Shown here: piece after piece, positions 1 to 6,911 of the stretch
Layout of the letters: every line of letters begins with the position of its first letter
Position numbering within the stretch: position 1 is the first letter of the stretch
The notes under the pieces: model-generated
Database searches by the model: none
Told to the model about the DNA's origin: nothing
Seen by the model: only the letters and a program-made list of their open reading frames with translations
Source of the DNA: a virus
Virus record (IMG/VR): IMGVR_UViG_3300009311_000017
Location: 1-28,827 of that record
Reading direction: 5' to 3' (one strand)
Length of the DNA: 28,827 nt
Translations under genes and position numbers: made by a program

Positions 1-288
1 ATATACCCAAGCTATCATATCCCTAATCTCAAACCCTGCGTCCTCAATATTTACTGCCATTCTATGCTGTGTTCTAGTACCTGCAAAAGATAATAAATGA
101 CCACCTGGCTTAAGCACCCTTAAACATTCTTTCCATATCTCAACTGACGGCACATCATAATCCCACTTCTTGCCCATAAATGACAGTCCATAAGGTGGGT
201 CGGTAACTATACTATCAACCGAGTTATCTTCCATTGTTCGCAGTTCTTTTAAACAATCCCCGTAGATTATATTGTATTCCATCATCAT
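1..288 (-). CDS. DNA methyltransferase (N6-A/N4-C type), N-terminal part, cut by window edge
   Basis: This gene encodes the amino-terminal ~95 residues of a DNA methyltransferase that reads off the left edge. It opens MEYNIIYGDCLKEL, then has the catalytic motif DPPYGLSFMGKKWD, then a CLRVLKPGGHLLSF segment. The order catalytic DPPY first, with the SAM-binding FxGxG motif expected later, fits the beta class of N6-adenine or N4-cytosine methyltransferases; base specificity cannot be told. Three ATG codons lie in a row at 288-280; the last (282) has the best spacing from the AAAGGGGG ribosome binding site. The first overlaps the TGA of the upstream 76-aa gene, so translation is probably coupled. 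A C-terminal methyltransferase remnant lies about 250 bp upstream. Confidence 0.88.
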   Translation of the reverse strand, partial: MMMEYNIIYGDCLKELRTMEDNSVDSIVTDPPYGLSFMGKKWDYDVPSVEIWKECLRVLKPGGHLLSFAGTRTQHRMAVNIEDAGFEIRDMIAWVY

Positions 289-300
289 TCCCCCTTTATC
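282..300. repeat. 19-bp direct repeat, left copy (gene-junction repeat)
   Basis: An exact 19-bp direct repeat of 509-527. On the minus strand it contains the last codons (..KGE, stop), the AAAGGGGG ribosome binding site and the first ATGs of the next gene. The two copies bracket the 76-aa gene. Confidence 0.85.
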
Positions 301-515
301 TCTTTGATTCGGTTCTCTAACTCAAAGTATATCTTATCTGGTGGTAGCATAGATAGCTTTTTATATCTCTCTACTATAAGTGAGCAGATTTTGTCGGCAA
401 GATTGTTCATAACTGTCTCGTTCATAAAGATAGCCCTTGTTCCATCCCAATCACCTGCAATAGGGGTATGCCTTATTTTATCTTTCACTATCTTCTCTAT
501 CTCTTTCCTCATCAT
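285..515 (-). CDS. Small phage protein of unknown function, 76 aa
   Basis: I do not recognise this protein. It is a 76-residue, mostly helical and charged chain starting MMRKEIEKIVKDKIRH, with a central LADKICSLIVERYKKL helix and a C-terminal ELENRIKEIKGE. No signal peptide, membrane segment or metal site is visible. It is preceded by the AAAGGGGG ribosome binding site, and its stop codon sits inside an identical junction that starts the next methyltransferase gene. Being bracketed by 19-bp direct repeats, it may be a small accessory insertion between two methyltransferase-derived pieces. Confidence 0.65.
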   Translation of the reverse strand: MMRKEIEKIVKDKIRHTPIAGDWDGTRAIFMNETVMNNLADKICSLIVERYKKLSMLPPDKIYFELENRIKEIKGE

Positions 516-527
516 TCCCCCTTTATC
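509..527. repeat. 19-bp direct repeat, right copy
   Basis: Exact copy of 282-300. It carries the ribosome binding site and start of the 76-aa gene and, on the minus strand in the ancestral frame, the final IKGE-stop of the broken methyltransferase upstream. Confidence 0.85.
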
Positions 528-533
528 CTAGCC

Positions 534-638
534 TTAGCTATTTCTATTCCATTTTCTATCCATTTGTTCTGCCACCCACCCCGTTGTGCCACTTCCGAAG
601 AACGGGTCTAAAACAGTATCACCTTCTTTACGCCGCAT
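534..638 (-). pseudogene. Remnant of a DNA methyltransferase C-terminus (SAM-binding motif), frameshifted
   Basis: The minus strand encodes [20 protein letters not shown] followed by [12 protein letters not shown], the classic SAM-binding motif I region found at the C-terminal end of beta-class DNA methyltransferases. After RKW the reading breaks: the live frame ends NRNS-stop, while the next frame gives [12 protein letters not shown]-stop (to about 512), the ending such enzymes normally have (RKWIGIEI..ARI). A deletion of about five bases after the RKW codons would explain it. The catalytic half is missing: upstream DNA encodes other proteins in other frames. The longest ATG-started piece is 34 aa. 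A sequencing error at the frameshift is possible, but the loss of the N-terminal half is not an error. Confidence 0.7.
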
Positions 639-786
639 AAGCCAGCAAAATGGCAGCGAGAATGCAGATCCACATAATCGCTAAGGCCTTTAATATCCAT
701 TCTCCGTCATTCTCCCTGGGCTTCGTCCCCAGTCCCCTGTTCCCCCTCAGAAGTCTCTTGCTCGGTATTCGCATCGGTCTGCTCAT
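628..786 (-). CDS. Small tail-anchored membrane protein overlapping the coiled-coil gene, possible lysis partner
   Basis: A 52-aa protein starts at an ATG inside the coding region of the signal-peptide/coiled-coil gene (707-1045), in another frame. The start follows a strong AAGGAG ribosome binding site with six bases of spacing. The N-terminal half is basic ([18 protein letters not shown]) and the C-terminus is one hydrophobic helix ([19 protein letters not shown]) running to the stop. A nested membrane gene embedded in a gene for an exported coiled-coil protein recalls the overlap of Rz and Rz1 spanin genes, but there is no lipobox, so it could equally be a holin-like protein. Function is inferred from layout and topology only. 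Confidence 0.5.
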   Translation of the reverse strand: MSRPMRIPSKRLLRGNRGLGTKPRENDGEWILKALAIMWICILAAILLAYAA

Positions 787-1045
787 TAAGGGCTCCTTCC
801 TCCAGTTCAGCATTACGCGCGGCTATGAGATCATTAATCTTTTTGATCTCATTAATCGCGCCCATCTTCTGGTAGCCCAGGGCTTCCAGGCGCTTGATCT
901 CCGCGTGATGCTGCTGAATCCTCTGGTTGATCTGTTGGATCTCCTGCTGAAGCTGTGCCGTTCTCTCCGATTTTATTTCTGCCGGCACATCTCCGTAAGC
1001 CATAACCGGGAAAATCAGCAACAGTAGAATAATAATTTTTTTCAT
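707..1045 (-). CDS. Exported coiled-coil protein, possible Rz-like spanin component
   Basis: The start chosen is the ATG at 1045, which follows an AAAGGAAAAAG ribosome binding site and overlaps the stop of the upstream zinc-ribbon gene (ATGA); an ATG 18 bases upstream lies before that site. The 112-aa product begins MKKIIILLLLIFPVMAYG, a Sec signal peptide or membrane anchor with a possible cleavage after AYG. It then has a heptad-rich coiled coil (about residues 25-75, rich in QQ, IN and LE) and an acidic Glu/Gln/Gly-rich tail ending GDEAQGE. An N-terminal anchor plus periplasmic coiled coil matches inner-membrane spanins of Gram-negative phages. The membrane protein nested in its 3' end supports a lysis role, but there is no direct homology evidence. 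Confidence 0.6.
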   Translation of the reverse strand: MKKIIILLLLIFPVMAYGDVPAEIKSERTAQLQQEIQQINQRIQQHHAEIKRLEALGYQKMGAINEIKKINDLIAARNAELEEGALNEQTDANTEQETSEGEQGTGDEAQGE

Positions 1046-1185
1046 TCTTTTTCCTTTCCGCATTTAACGCATTTGTTATTTCGAATTACTCCCTTACACT
1101 CTTTACAAAACTCGAGCATCACTGCTTCCGGGTAGGATTTACACCCCCTGATCTTTCTCCCCGGGATTTTTCCTTCATGTATCAT
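1042..1185 (-). CDS. Small zinc-ribbon protein, 47 aa
   Basis: The start is taken at the ATG (1185) that overlaps the TGA of the DNA polymerase gene (ATGA), preceded by AAAAAGG; a start further upstream would lie inside the polymerase gene. The product begins MIHEGKIPGRKIRG and has two CxxC knuckles, CKEC and CVKC, spaced as in a small zinc ribbon, with a basic tail. Its stop overlaps the start of the next gene in the same manner, so it belongs to a tightly coupled operon. A role as a nucleic-acid-binding accessory is only an inference. Confidence 0.6.
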   Translation of the reverse strand: MIHEGKIPGRKIRGCKSYPEAVMLEFCKECKGVIRNNKCVKCGKEKE

Positions 1186-3083
1186 TTGTGATACCTTTTT
1201 CCCCGCCAGCCTTCCGCCGCTATTGGGCAGCCTTCTGCCCACTTCGGCACAGCGGTTATGATATTAATAAATTCTTTCACGCCTCCGAACGGCTTTGGAA
1301 CTTCAGCCACAAGCTCATCGTGTACGGTTAAGACAATCTTGTACCCAGCTTTTTCCGCTCGGAGCATGGCATACGCCAAGATATCCCGGGCCACAGCCTG
1401 AGTGACATTCTCGATGATTTTCCCACCATAAGTGCCCGTCTTTTGGTATTTTTTTGTAGTTGAGTTGGTGGTCCAATACTTTATCTCCCCGCCCTCCAGC
1501 TTCGCCTTGTGATAAGCCAACGAGCGACCAGAAGGAAGATAGCAATATAAGAATTCCCCTTTGTATTCCCATGTTATTTTACCTCTCTTCAAAGTTTGTT
1601 TTGTGATAATAGCCGTTTTCATGGCCCGTTCGTATGAGTACCAGGTAAAGGGCACCTTTTTAAATGTGCCACGGTAAGCATTCACCGCAGTTTCGGCGAG
1701 CGTCGCAGAGATTTCAATGCCATATGTGGCGCATGTCCCCCGGAATCTATCCGGCCCCATCCCATACCCGCAGCCAAGAACCGCTTGTTTACCAAGCTGG
1801 CGCGTGGCATTAGGACCTATGCGTTCGGCCATCTTCACATAGATATCCTCGCCGTCATGGAACATCTTTACCGCATCATCCTGGCCGCACAGCCACATAA
1901 GGACCCGGGCCTCTATTGCCGCGTAGTCTGCCACTATGAGATCATGCCCAGGAGCGGACACAAACATACCTCTCACGCAGCTTGAGAGGGCCCCCATGAC
2001 GTTGCCGTACATCATCCGGACAGTCTCAAGATCGGTGCTTTTTATGAGATCTACTGCTACATCTGTATCAGATATGGTACCTCGGGGAAGATTTTGCATC
2101 TGGACAAGCTTTCCACCCCATCGGCCAGTTGAGGCAGAGTGAAATAAGAGTATGTCCCGGAGTCTGGAATCCTCGCATAATGCCGTTTTAAGAGCCTTAT
2201 ATTTCGCGGTAGAGGTAAGCCCTAGCTGCTGCCGAATACGCAGGATCTGGGCCAGTTTTGGGGGTATTTTGCCCGATTTCAGGGCCTTCTCGACCGTAGC
2301 TTTGGTGAAATCCGGGAGTTTAACCCCATTCTTCTCAAAATACTGAAGGACCGCGTTCCGCCGGGATACACTATCCAGCGCGCCATCTGTCAAGGTAGCT
2401 ATCTCTTGCTTTAACAAAGCCGTCTCTTCGTCGATGAGCGCCAGGCATTTTTCCAGGGCGTCTTCGTCTACTGCTATCCCTCTCTGGTTGATAAGCTGAT
2501 CCTCGAACCAGACGTACTGCTCAAAGGCCTGGAGTTCTGGGAGAGCATGATCGATTTCGCGCTCTGTTGCAACATCCTGGGCGCAGTAGTCTTCGAGCTG
2601 TCGGATGAGATCCGCCCCTTCTTCCCATTCTCCTTTGCTGTTCGGCTTACAGACTTTCAGCATAACTGCCCGGCCGCCCATGTCTTTCTGTTCCCCGGTC
2701 TTTAAGGCAGCGGCTACGTCCTTAAGAGCTTTGGGGAGGCCGTGGCTCAGGGCTTTGGCCGCAGTACAGCGCCACCTATTTATAGGAAGCCGCGGCAGAC
2801 CGAAAGCCCGGAGCTTGTGCTCCCAGATAAGCTGCTCGAAGAGCGCATTGTGGGCGTAGAAGAGTGTGTCTTCAGCTCCCGCCAATTCCCGGAGCTCTTC
2901 AAAAGGATCCGAAAGCTCGGCCATGAGTATGTCATTCCACCGAACCAGCTTAACCGGCCCGTTGTCTACTGCATACGCCAGGCACATGATCTCAGTGGAT
3001 GGGTCGGAGGCGTAAACGTACGCCCCCGACACCCATATGTCCACTCTTGACCTACTCTCGAAGTCAAGATGCACTTTCCTCAT
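1182..3083 (-). CDS. polA: DNA polymerase, family A, with 3'-5' exonuclease domain
   Basis: This 633-aa enzyme is the phage replicative polymerase. The exonuclease has all three sites: HLDFES (D7, E9), AHNALFEQ (N79) and YCAQD (Y166, D170). The polymerase has motif A DLIVADYAAIEARVL (D386), motif B RQLGKQAVLGCGYG (about 428-441) and motif C VHDE (D589, E590). It lacks the 5'-nuclease domain of bacterial Pol I, as is usual for phage enzymes of this size. The ATG at 3083 overlaps the stop of the ssDNA-binding protein gene, and its own stop overlaps the next gene. It works with the nearby ssDNA-binding protein, primase-helicase and SNF2 helicase. Confidence 0.97.
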   Translation of the reverse strand: MRKVHLDFESRSRVDIWVSGAYVYASDPSTEIMCLAYAVDNGPVKLVRWNDILMAELSDPFEELRELAGAEDTLFYAHNALFEQLIWEHKLRAFGLPRLPINRWRCTAAKALSHGLPKALKDVAAALKTGEQKDMGGRAVMLKVCKPNSKGEWEEGADLIRQLEDYCAQDVATEREIDHALPELQAFEQYVWFEDQLINQRGIAVDEDALEKCLALIDEETALLKQEIATLTDGALDSVSRRNAVLQYFEKNGVKLPDFTKATVEKALKSGKIPPKLAQILRIRQQLGLTSTAKYKALKTALCEDSRLRDILLFHSASTGRWGGKLVQMQNLPRGTISDTDVAVDLIKSTDLETVRMMYGNVMGALSSCVRGMFVSAPGHDLIVADYAAIEARVLMWLCGQDDAVKMFHDGEDIYVKMAERIGPNATRQLGKQAVLGCGYGMGPDRFRGTCATYGIEISATLAETAVNAYRGTFKKVPFTWYSYERAMKTAIITKQTLKRGKITWEYKGEFLYCYLPSGRSLAYHKAKLEGGEIKYWTTNSTTKKYQKTGTYGGKIIENVTQAVARDILAYAMLRAEKAGYKIVLTVHDELVAEVPKPFGGVKEFINIITAVPKWAEGCPIAAEGWRGKRYHK

Positions 3084-3685
3084 GAGAACATACCATCCAT
3101 GTCAGCCGCACCAGCATCTACCTGAGCGTCTACATCTGCTTCAGCGATGTCGAACTCACTGAATACATCAGCTTCACGCGGACCGCCCGCGATCTGTTCG
3201 CCATCTTTCACTTTCTGAACATGATTCAGGTAAAGCGTTACGCCCCTGTTCGGCTGGCCGTAGGCTTTAACCGTCACATTCACATTCGCAAAGACGCCGG
3301 AATAGATCTCATTCGGGTCAAGGATTTTCTGTACGCGGCTATCCACAACCCCCGGGGCCTTCAGCCTGGTCGCAGCTTTCACAACCCACTGCCCCTTAAA
3401 CTCCGGACGCTGCTCTGTACCGTCAGCTTTGGGCGCGTCCCCATCTTTGATCCTCTTGAGATCAAGCTCCCCCAGGTCTACGTCCGGACCGAACTCATTT
3501 TTTGCGGCCTGGATCATAGTCTGTTTAAGCTTGGCAAGATCTTCTTTTCCCTTCTCGAAGAGCATCGTAACAGACCACTCTTCTTTGCCCTTAAGATCAT
3601 TCATCTTCTTCTCGAAGACTACCGGAAATGCCAGTCGGCATGTTGGTAATGTCAGGTTGATTCCTGTGAACTCTTTCTTTGCCAT
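3080..3685 (-). CDS. DUF2815 family, gp2.5-like single-stranded DNA-binding protein
   Basis: The 201-aa protein matches the DUF2815 pattern: a strand-rich start (INLTLPTCRLAFPVVF), a KGKEEWSVTMLFEKG segment, a central APKADGTEQRPEFKGQWVVK and the late YSGVFANVNVTVKAY strand followed by GVTLYLNHVQKV. Members of this family are related in fold and context to T7 gp2.5 ssDNA-binding proteins. The C-terminus is acidic (FDIAEADVDAQVDAGAADMD) and ends GMFS, like the acidic aromatic tails through which SSBs contact polymerases. It sits directly upstream of the polymerase gene with a stop-start overlap, supporting a replication role. The start has an AAGGAG site. Confidence 0.85.
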   Translation of the reverse strand: MAKKEFTGINLTLPTCRLAFPVVFEKKMNDLKGKEEWSVTMLFEKGKEDLAKLKQTMIQAAKNEFGPDVDLGELDLKRIKDGDAPKADGTEQRPEFKGQWVVKAATRLKAPGVVDSRVQKILDPNEIYSGVFANVNVTVKAYGQPNRGVTLYLNHVQKVKDGEQIAGGPREADVFSEFDIAEADVDAQVDAGAADMDGMFS

Positions 3686-3703
3686 TGTCTCGTTCTCCTT
3701 CTT

Positions 3704-4873
3704 TTATTTGATCACATTAAAAACTTGCCCGGCAGAAGCGACCACCGCTTCACCTTTTGCGCTTTCCGGTACGAGCTCAACGCCCCTGTCCGGAATACTT
3801 ACAAGTTCTTTCACGCGATCTTTTCCTACTACTTTCTCGAGCTTGGCTGGAGACTTCAGTTTCTTGTCGTAAATATCATCCCCAAACTCATGCTCGAACT
3901 CGTTCTCTACTGCCACTTCGTCCGTCCACGCCCGGCGCCCTTTCTTGGCCACCAGCTTATGTCCGGGGATCTGGACGCCCAGTTCTTCAGCTTGCCTTTT
4001 GGCGTAAGCGTGGACTTCCTTTGCCCAGGAAGAGATCATGCCAGATGCTTCAAGGACTTTGGCTATCTCTTCAGGTGACAACTTTGCCGGGTCAGGGAAA
4101 TTTAAAGTTGTAACCGAGTTGTCAACCACGGCTACCGCTTTATCCCTAAGAGCCGGACAAATTCCCTGCGCCGGGCAGAAAGTTTTTGCGCACCAGGTTC
4201 CCGGGCAAAGCTTCGCGTCTTTCTTCTGGCATTCAGCTATCGCGTTTTTCAGTTTTGCTATAAAAGCGCAAAGCTCCAGCTTCGTAACCACCCATCGTCT
4301 CACTGGCGCTACCTCTTCGTCCCGGTAGCGCGGCTGGGCTATGACGATCTCCACTTCTTCGTTAACCCACCCGGCTTTTTGCATAGCTCCGATGGCGTAT
4401 ATCATAAGTTGCGGGTTTTCTTCAACTTCAACATACGTTCCCTGGCCATGCTTATAGTCATAGACGTAGAGTTTTCCGAGTGGGCTTGAAAAAGAAGAGT
4501 CATTCGTCCCTTTAACGGCTGGGATGGCCTCGAGTTGAAACTGCTTTTCTATAGCAAGTTCCTTATAGTCAAGGCCGTTCTCTTCCAAGTCCCCGCGGAC
4601 AGCATCAAGGTAAACCTGGACAGCATCTGCCATCTCTTCAGTCACCTTGAACATTTTGTCCTCTACTTCTATAGTCTCACCTATCCACTGGCAAGCGTCT
4701 TCGTTCTGCTCCAGGCATAACGCCCCCAATTCATGCGCCGCAGTCCCTTCCATAGCGTGTTTACTGCTTGCTGGAGTGGGTATCGTGGCACAAAGAGCAA
4801 GAGCCCCGGGGCAGTTCATCCATCTTTCCGAGTGGGATGGCGAGAACTTTAGTTTATGAGGCAATTTTGCCAT
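3704..4873 (-). CDS. DUF2800 family, Cas4/RecB-like PD-(D/E)XK nuclease
   Basis: The 389-aa protein has the DUF2800 signature: SHSERWMNCPGA near the start, EGTAAHELG at about residues 42-50, then the nuclease core KGTNDSS, LYVYDYKHGQG and ENPQLMIYAIGA, which carry the acidic and lysine residues of the PD-(D/E)XK fold and the QLxxYA motif of RecB-like nucleases. A Cys cluster follows (CPGTWC, CPAQGIC), as in Cas4-like enzymes that bind an iron-sulphur cluster. The C-terminal third is a conserved DUF2800 extension. In phages this gene typically sits between a helicase and the DUF2815 protein, as here, and is thought to serve replication or recombination. Confidence 0.88.
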   Translation of the reverse strand: MAKLPHKLKFSPSHSERWMNCPGALALCATIPTPASSKHAMEGTAAHELGALCLEQNEDACQWIGETIEVEDKMFKVTEEMADAVQVYLDAVRGDLEENGLDYKELAIEKQFQLEAIPAVKGTNDSSFSSPLGKLYVYDYKHGQGTYVEVEENPQLMIYAIGAMQKAGWVNEEVEIVIAQPRYRDEEVAPVRRWVVTKLELCAFIAKLKNAIAECQKKDAKLCPGTWCAKTFCPAQGICPALRDKAVAVVDNSVTTLNFPDPAKLSPEEIAKVLEASGMISSWAKEVHAYAKRQAEELGVQIPGHKLVAKKGRRAWTDEVAVENEFEHEFGDDIYDKKLKSPAKLEKVVGKDRVKELVSIPDRGVELVPESAKGEAVVASAGQVFNVIK

Positions 4874-4875
4874 GA

Positions 4876-5061
4876 TTATCCTCCTTTCTGTAAGAATAGC
4901 TTGTTTGGATCAAGCCTCTTTTGTTTCACTGGGCCTTTGATATACCGCATGGGGTTCCACCACTTACGCTCTGTGATAAATAAAGCCCCAGTCCCAAAAA
5001 TGGCTGCGTCAGACGCTGCCTTAAGGCACTCTCGTAAATTAACATTTAACTTAGGCCCCAC
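4876..5061 (-). CDS. Small phage protein of unknown function, 61 aa, GTG start
   Basis: The gene starts with GTG at 5061, nine bases after an AGGAGG site that lies at the end of the SNF2 gene, and ends two bases before the DUF2800 start. The same GGAGGATAATC leader precedes both this gene and DUF2800. The product is basic, beginning MGPKLNVNLRECLKAASDAA and containing FITERKWWNPMRYIKG. I do not recognise the family. Its position inside a replication operon with good translation signals argues that it is real. Confidence 0.6.
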   Translation of the reverse strand: MGPKLNVNLRECLKAASDAAIFGTGALFITERKWWNPMRYIKGPVKQKRLDPNKLFLQKGG

Positions 5062-5063
5062 GA

Positions 5064-5462
5064 TTATCCTCCTACTATTTCATCGAATGCAACTTTAGCT
5101 TCGGCCACATGCTCCGCCGGGAGCTCTTTGATCGCCTTGACATCAAACTTTTCCCGGAACATCTCTGCTACCTGTTTGATAACTGCCGACCGATCCTCAG
5201 CGCTCTCGATCAAAGCGAGCTTCTTGTTGCAATACTTCATAAGCTCCGCCCCTGTCTTCGGGCCGTCTGCTTCCGGTTCTGCCGCGGGCGCAGAAGGTTC
5301 TGCCGGGGCAGAAGGCGGGGAGGCCGGGACCTCTTCCACTGCTTTTGTGCTCTTACGCTTCGGCGCGGGCTTTGGCGCTTCCACTACAAGCGGAGCGCCA
5401 AGCTTCGCCTCGATACGCTCTAAGGCATCCGCTATCCTTTCAATGTTCTTTTCGATACTCAT
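5064..5462 (-). CDS. Possible internally initiated protein, C-terminal part of the SNF2 gene
   Basis: An in-frame ATG at 5462 lies behind AGAGAGGAAAGTGAC, a ribosome binding site with good spacing. The product of 132 aa would begin MSIEKNIERIADALERIEAK, an opening typical of separate small phage proteins. It would have a Pro/Ala-rich linker and a C-terminal helical domain (AELMKYCNKK to AKVAFDEIVGG). It is in frame with the helicase, so both a long fusion and a short protein could be made. Only the sequence signals support this. Confidence 0.35.
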   Translation of the reverse strand: MSIEKNIERIADALERIEAKLGAPLVVEAPKPAPKRKSTKAVEEVPASPPSAPAEPSAPAAEPEADGPKTGAELMKYCNKKLALIESAEDRSAVIKQVAEMFREKFDVKAIKELPAEHVAEAKVAFDEIVGG

Positions 5463-6752
5463 GTCACTTTCCTCTCTTTCTGTTTGTTGTGGTCTTATGA
5501 CCTGTTGTATGACAGCCTCTTTCGTACTGATTGAAGCCACTATGTCCTCGTCTATGCTCCCTTGAGCGATAAGAAATTGTATAAGCACTGCGTTCTTCTG
5601 GCCGATCCGGTGGCAACGGTCTATTGCTTGGTGGATCTGTCCCGGAACCCAGGTGACTTCAGCAAATACGACAGTATCGCATACGTCTTGCAAGCCGTCA
5701 ATTCCGGTTCCGGCCGCTTCAATCTGTCCGATGAAAAGACGGCATGATTCATCAGTTCTGAAATTATCGACCGCTTTCTGTCTCTCATGCGCTGGCGTAT
5801 CACCAGTAAGTTTGACGGGGGTATAATCCCTAAGCTTCTCCATAAGCGCGGATATGACATCACGGTGATAAGCAAAGATAACGGCCTTTTGCTTATCTTC
5901 AAGTATATCCTTAATATGCTGAACGACGTAAGGAACCTTAGCCATTCCACTCTTACGCCGTATAGTCGCAAGTTCCCCCAGAATCCCTTCCCTTTCTTTT
6001 TCATAACCCGCCCTCTCTTTCTTTATAAGTATTTGATTACCTGGGATCTCAAGCGTCTGGTATATTTTCTCAGGAAGCTGTTTCAATACATGTTTCTTGA
6101 GCCGGCGTAACATAAAGCCATCAAGTTTAGCCGCGAGTTCCCCCATATTTGAAGCCCCGGAGACATCCCAGCCCCACTTCCCCTCGTACGCTGCGCAGTA
6201 TCTTTTACAAAATTCTATATAACTCGTATATCTCTGGCCCAGGCGATCCGGCGCCAGGGCTTTTAAGTGGCTGAACAGTTCGACGGGCCGATTGAGAATT
6301 GGTGTACCTGTAAGAAGCCATACTCTATCTGTCCGGTCTTTAAGTCCTCGCGGATAATAAACACATTTAGTTCTTTTGGCACGGTTATTTTTAAGATAGT
6401 GAGCCTCGTCACAGATGATAAGATCGTAGTGATTGTTAAGAAGTTGAAGGAATACTGGCTTAGAATGAATGAGGTCATAGTTTATCACCGTGTATTGCGT
6501 TGAGGGAATACGCGCGCCCCGCCCCTCTATCACGTTGATAGAAGCTTCCGGCTGCCACTTAAGGATCTCTTTACGCCAATTATATTTTACTGATGCTGGA
6601 CAGATGACAAGGATCTTTTCAAAGGCCAAGCCCTTCGCGGCCATTACAGCCTGGCAACTCTTGCCGGTGCCCATAGCATCTGCTAACATAGCGTGTTTTC
6701 GGGCCATAAGAAACTCCACCCCTATCTCCTGGAACTTATATAGTTTTGCCAT
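5064..6752 (-). CDS. SNF2-family DEAH helicase with C-terminal extension
   Basis: This is a superfamily 2 helicase/ATPase with motif I ADAMGTGKS, motif II CDEAHYLKN, motif III LTGTPILN, and the C-lobe motifs GTGIDGLQ and IHQAIDRCHRIGQ. The start is uncertain: ATG 6752 (MAKLYKFQEIGVEF) matches the family's usual N-terminus but has no clear ribosome site, while an in-frame TTG at 6809 would add 19 residues. After the helicase core (ending about VIQQVIRPQQ) comes an added ~132-residue part: a helix, a Pro/Ala/Glu linker and a C-terminal helical domain (KTGAELMKYCNKKLAL). This tail has its own internal start with a ribosome binding site, suggesting fusion of two genes. Phage SNF2 proteins usually sit in replication modules. 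Confidence 0.92.
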   Translation of the reverse strand: MAKLYKFQEIGVEFLMARKHAMLADAMGTGKSCQAVMAAKGLAFEKILVICPASVKYNWRKEILKWQPEASINVIEGRGARIPSTQYTVINYDLIHSKPVFLQLLNNHYDLIICDEAHYLKNNRAKRTKCVYYPRGLKDRTDRVWLLTGTPILNRPVELFSHLKALAPDRLGQRYTSYIEFCKRYCAAYEGKWGWDVSGASNMGELAAKLDGFMLRRLKKHVLKQLPEKIYQTLEIPGNQILIKKERAGYEKEREGILGELATIRRKSGMAKVPYVVQHIKDILEDKQKAVIFAYHRDVISALMEKLRDYTPVKLTGDTPAHERQKAVDNFRTDESCRLFIGQIEAAGTGIDGLQDVCDTVVFAEVTWVPGQIHQAIDRCHRIGQKNAVLIQFLIAQGSIDEDIVASISTKEAVIQQVIRPQQTEREESDMSIEKNIERIADALERIEAKLGAPLVVEAPKPAPKRKSTKAVEEVPASPPSAPAEPSAPAAEPEADGPKTGAELMKYCNKKLALIESAEDRSAVIKQVAEMFREKFDVKAIKELPAEHVAEAKVAFDEIVGG

Positions 6753-6882
6753 GTAAATGAATATAATGGAAAGGCGCGTCGCATAAGGCGCAATATCGAA
6801 TTTCTTCAACTCTAGGCATTTTCGGTCTCGTCTCTCTGGTACTCGTATAGTCTCATTAGTCTCCTGTTATCAAGCAAAAGCA

Positions 6883-6911
6883 AGTATACACTATGTTATC
6901 CTATTTGTCAA
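6883..6911 (-). promoter_or_regulatory. Sigma-70-like promoter for the SNF2-led operon
   Basis: On the minus strand TTGACA (6906-6911) and TATACT (6883-6888) are 17 bases apart. The -35 box shares its TGA with the stop codon of the C5-methyltransferase gene. The octamer CTATTTGT (6901-6908) overlaps the -35 box. The promoter directs transcription into the SNF2, DUF2800, SSB and polymerase genes. Confidence 0.75.

Noticed and set aside
5621-6004. 127-codon minus-strand ORF inside the SNF2 gene in another frame
   Set aside because: Basic, unstructured translation within conserved helicase sequence; no ribosome site.
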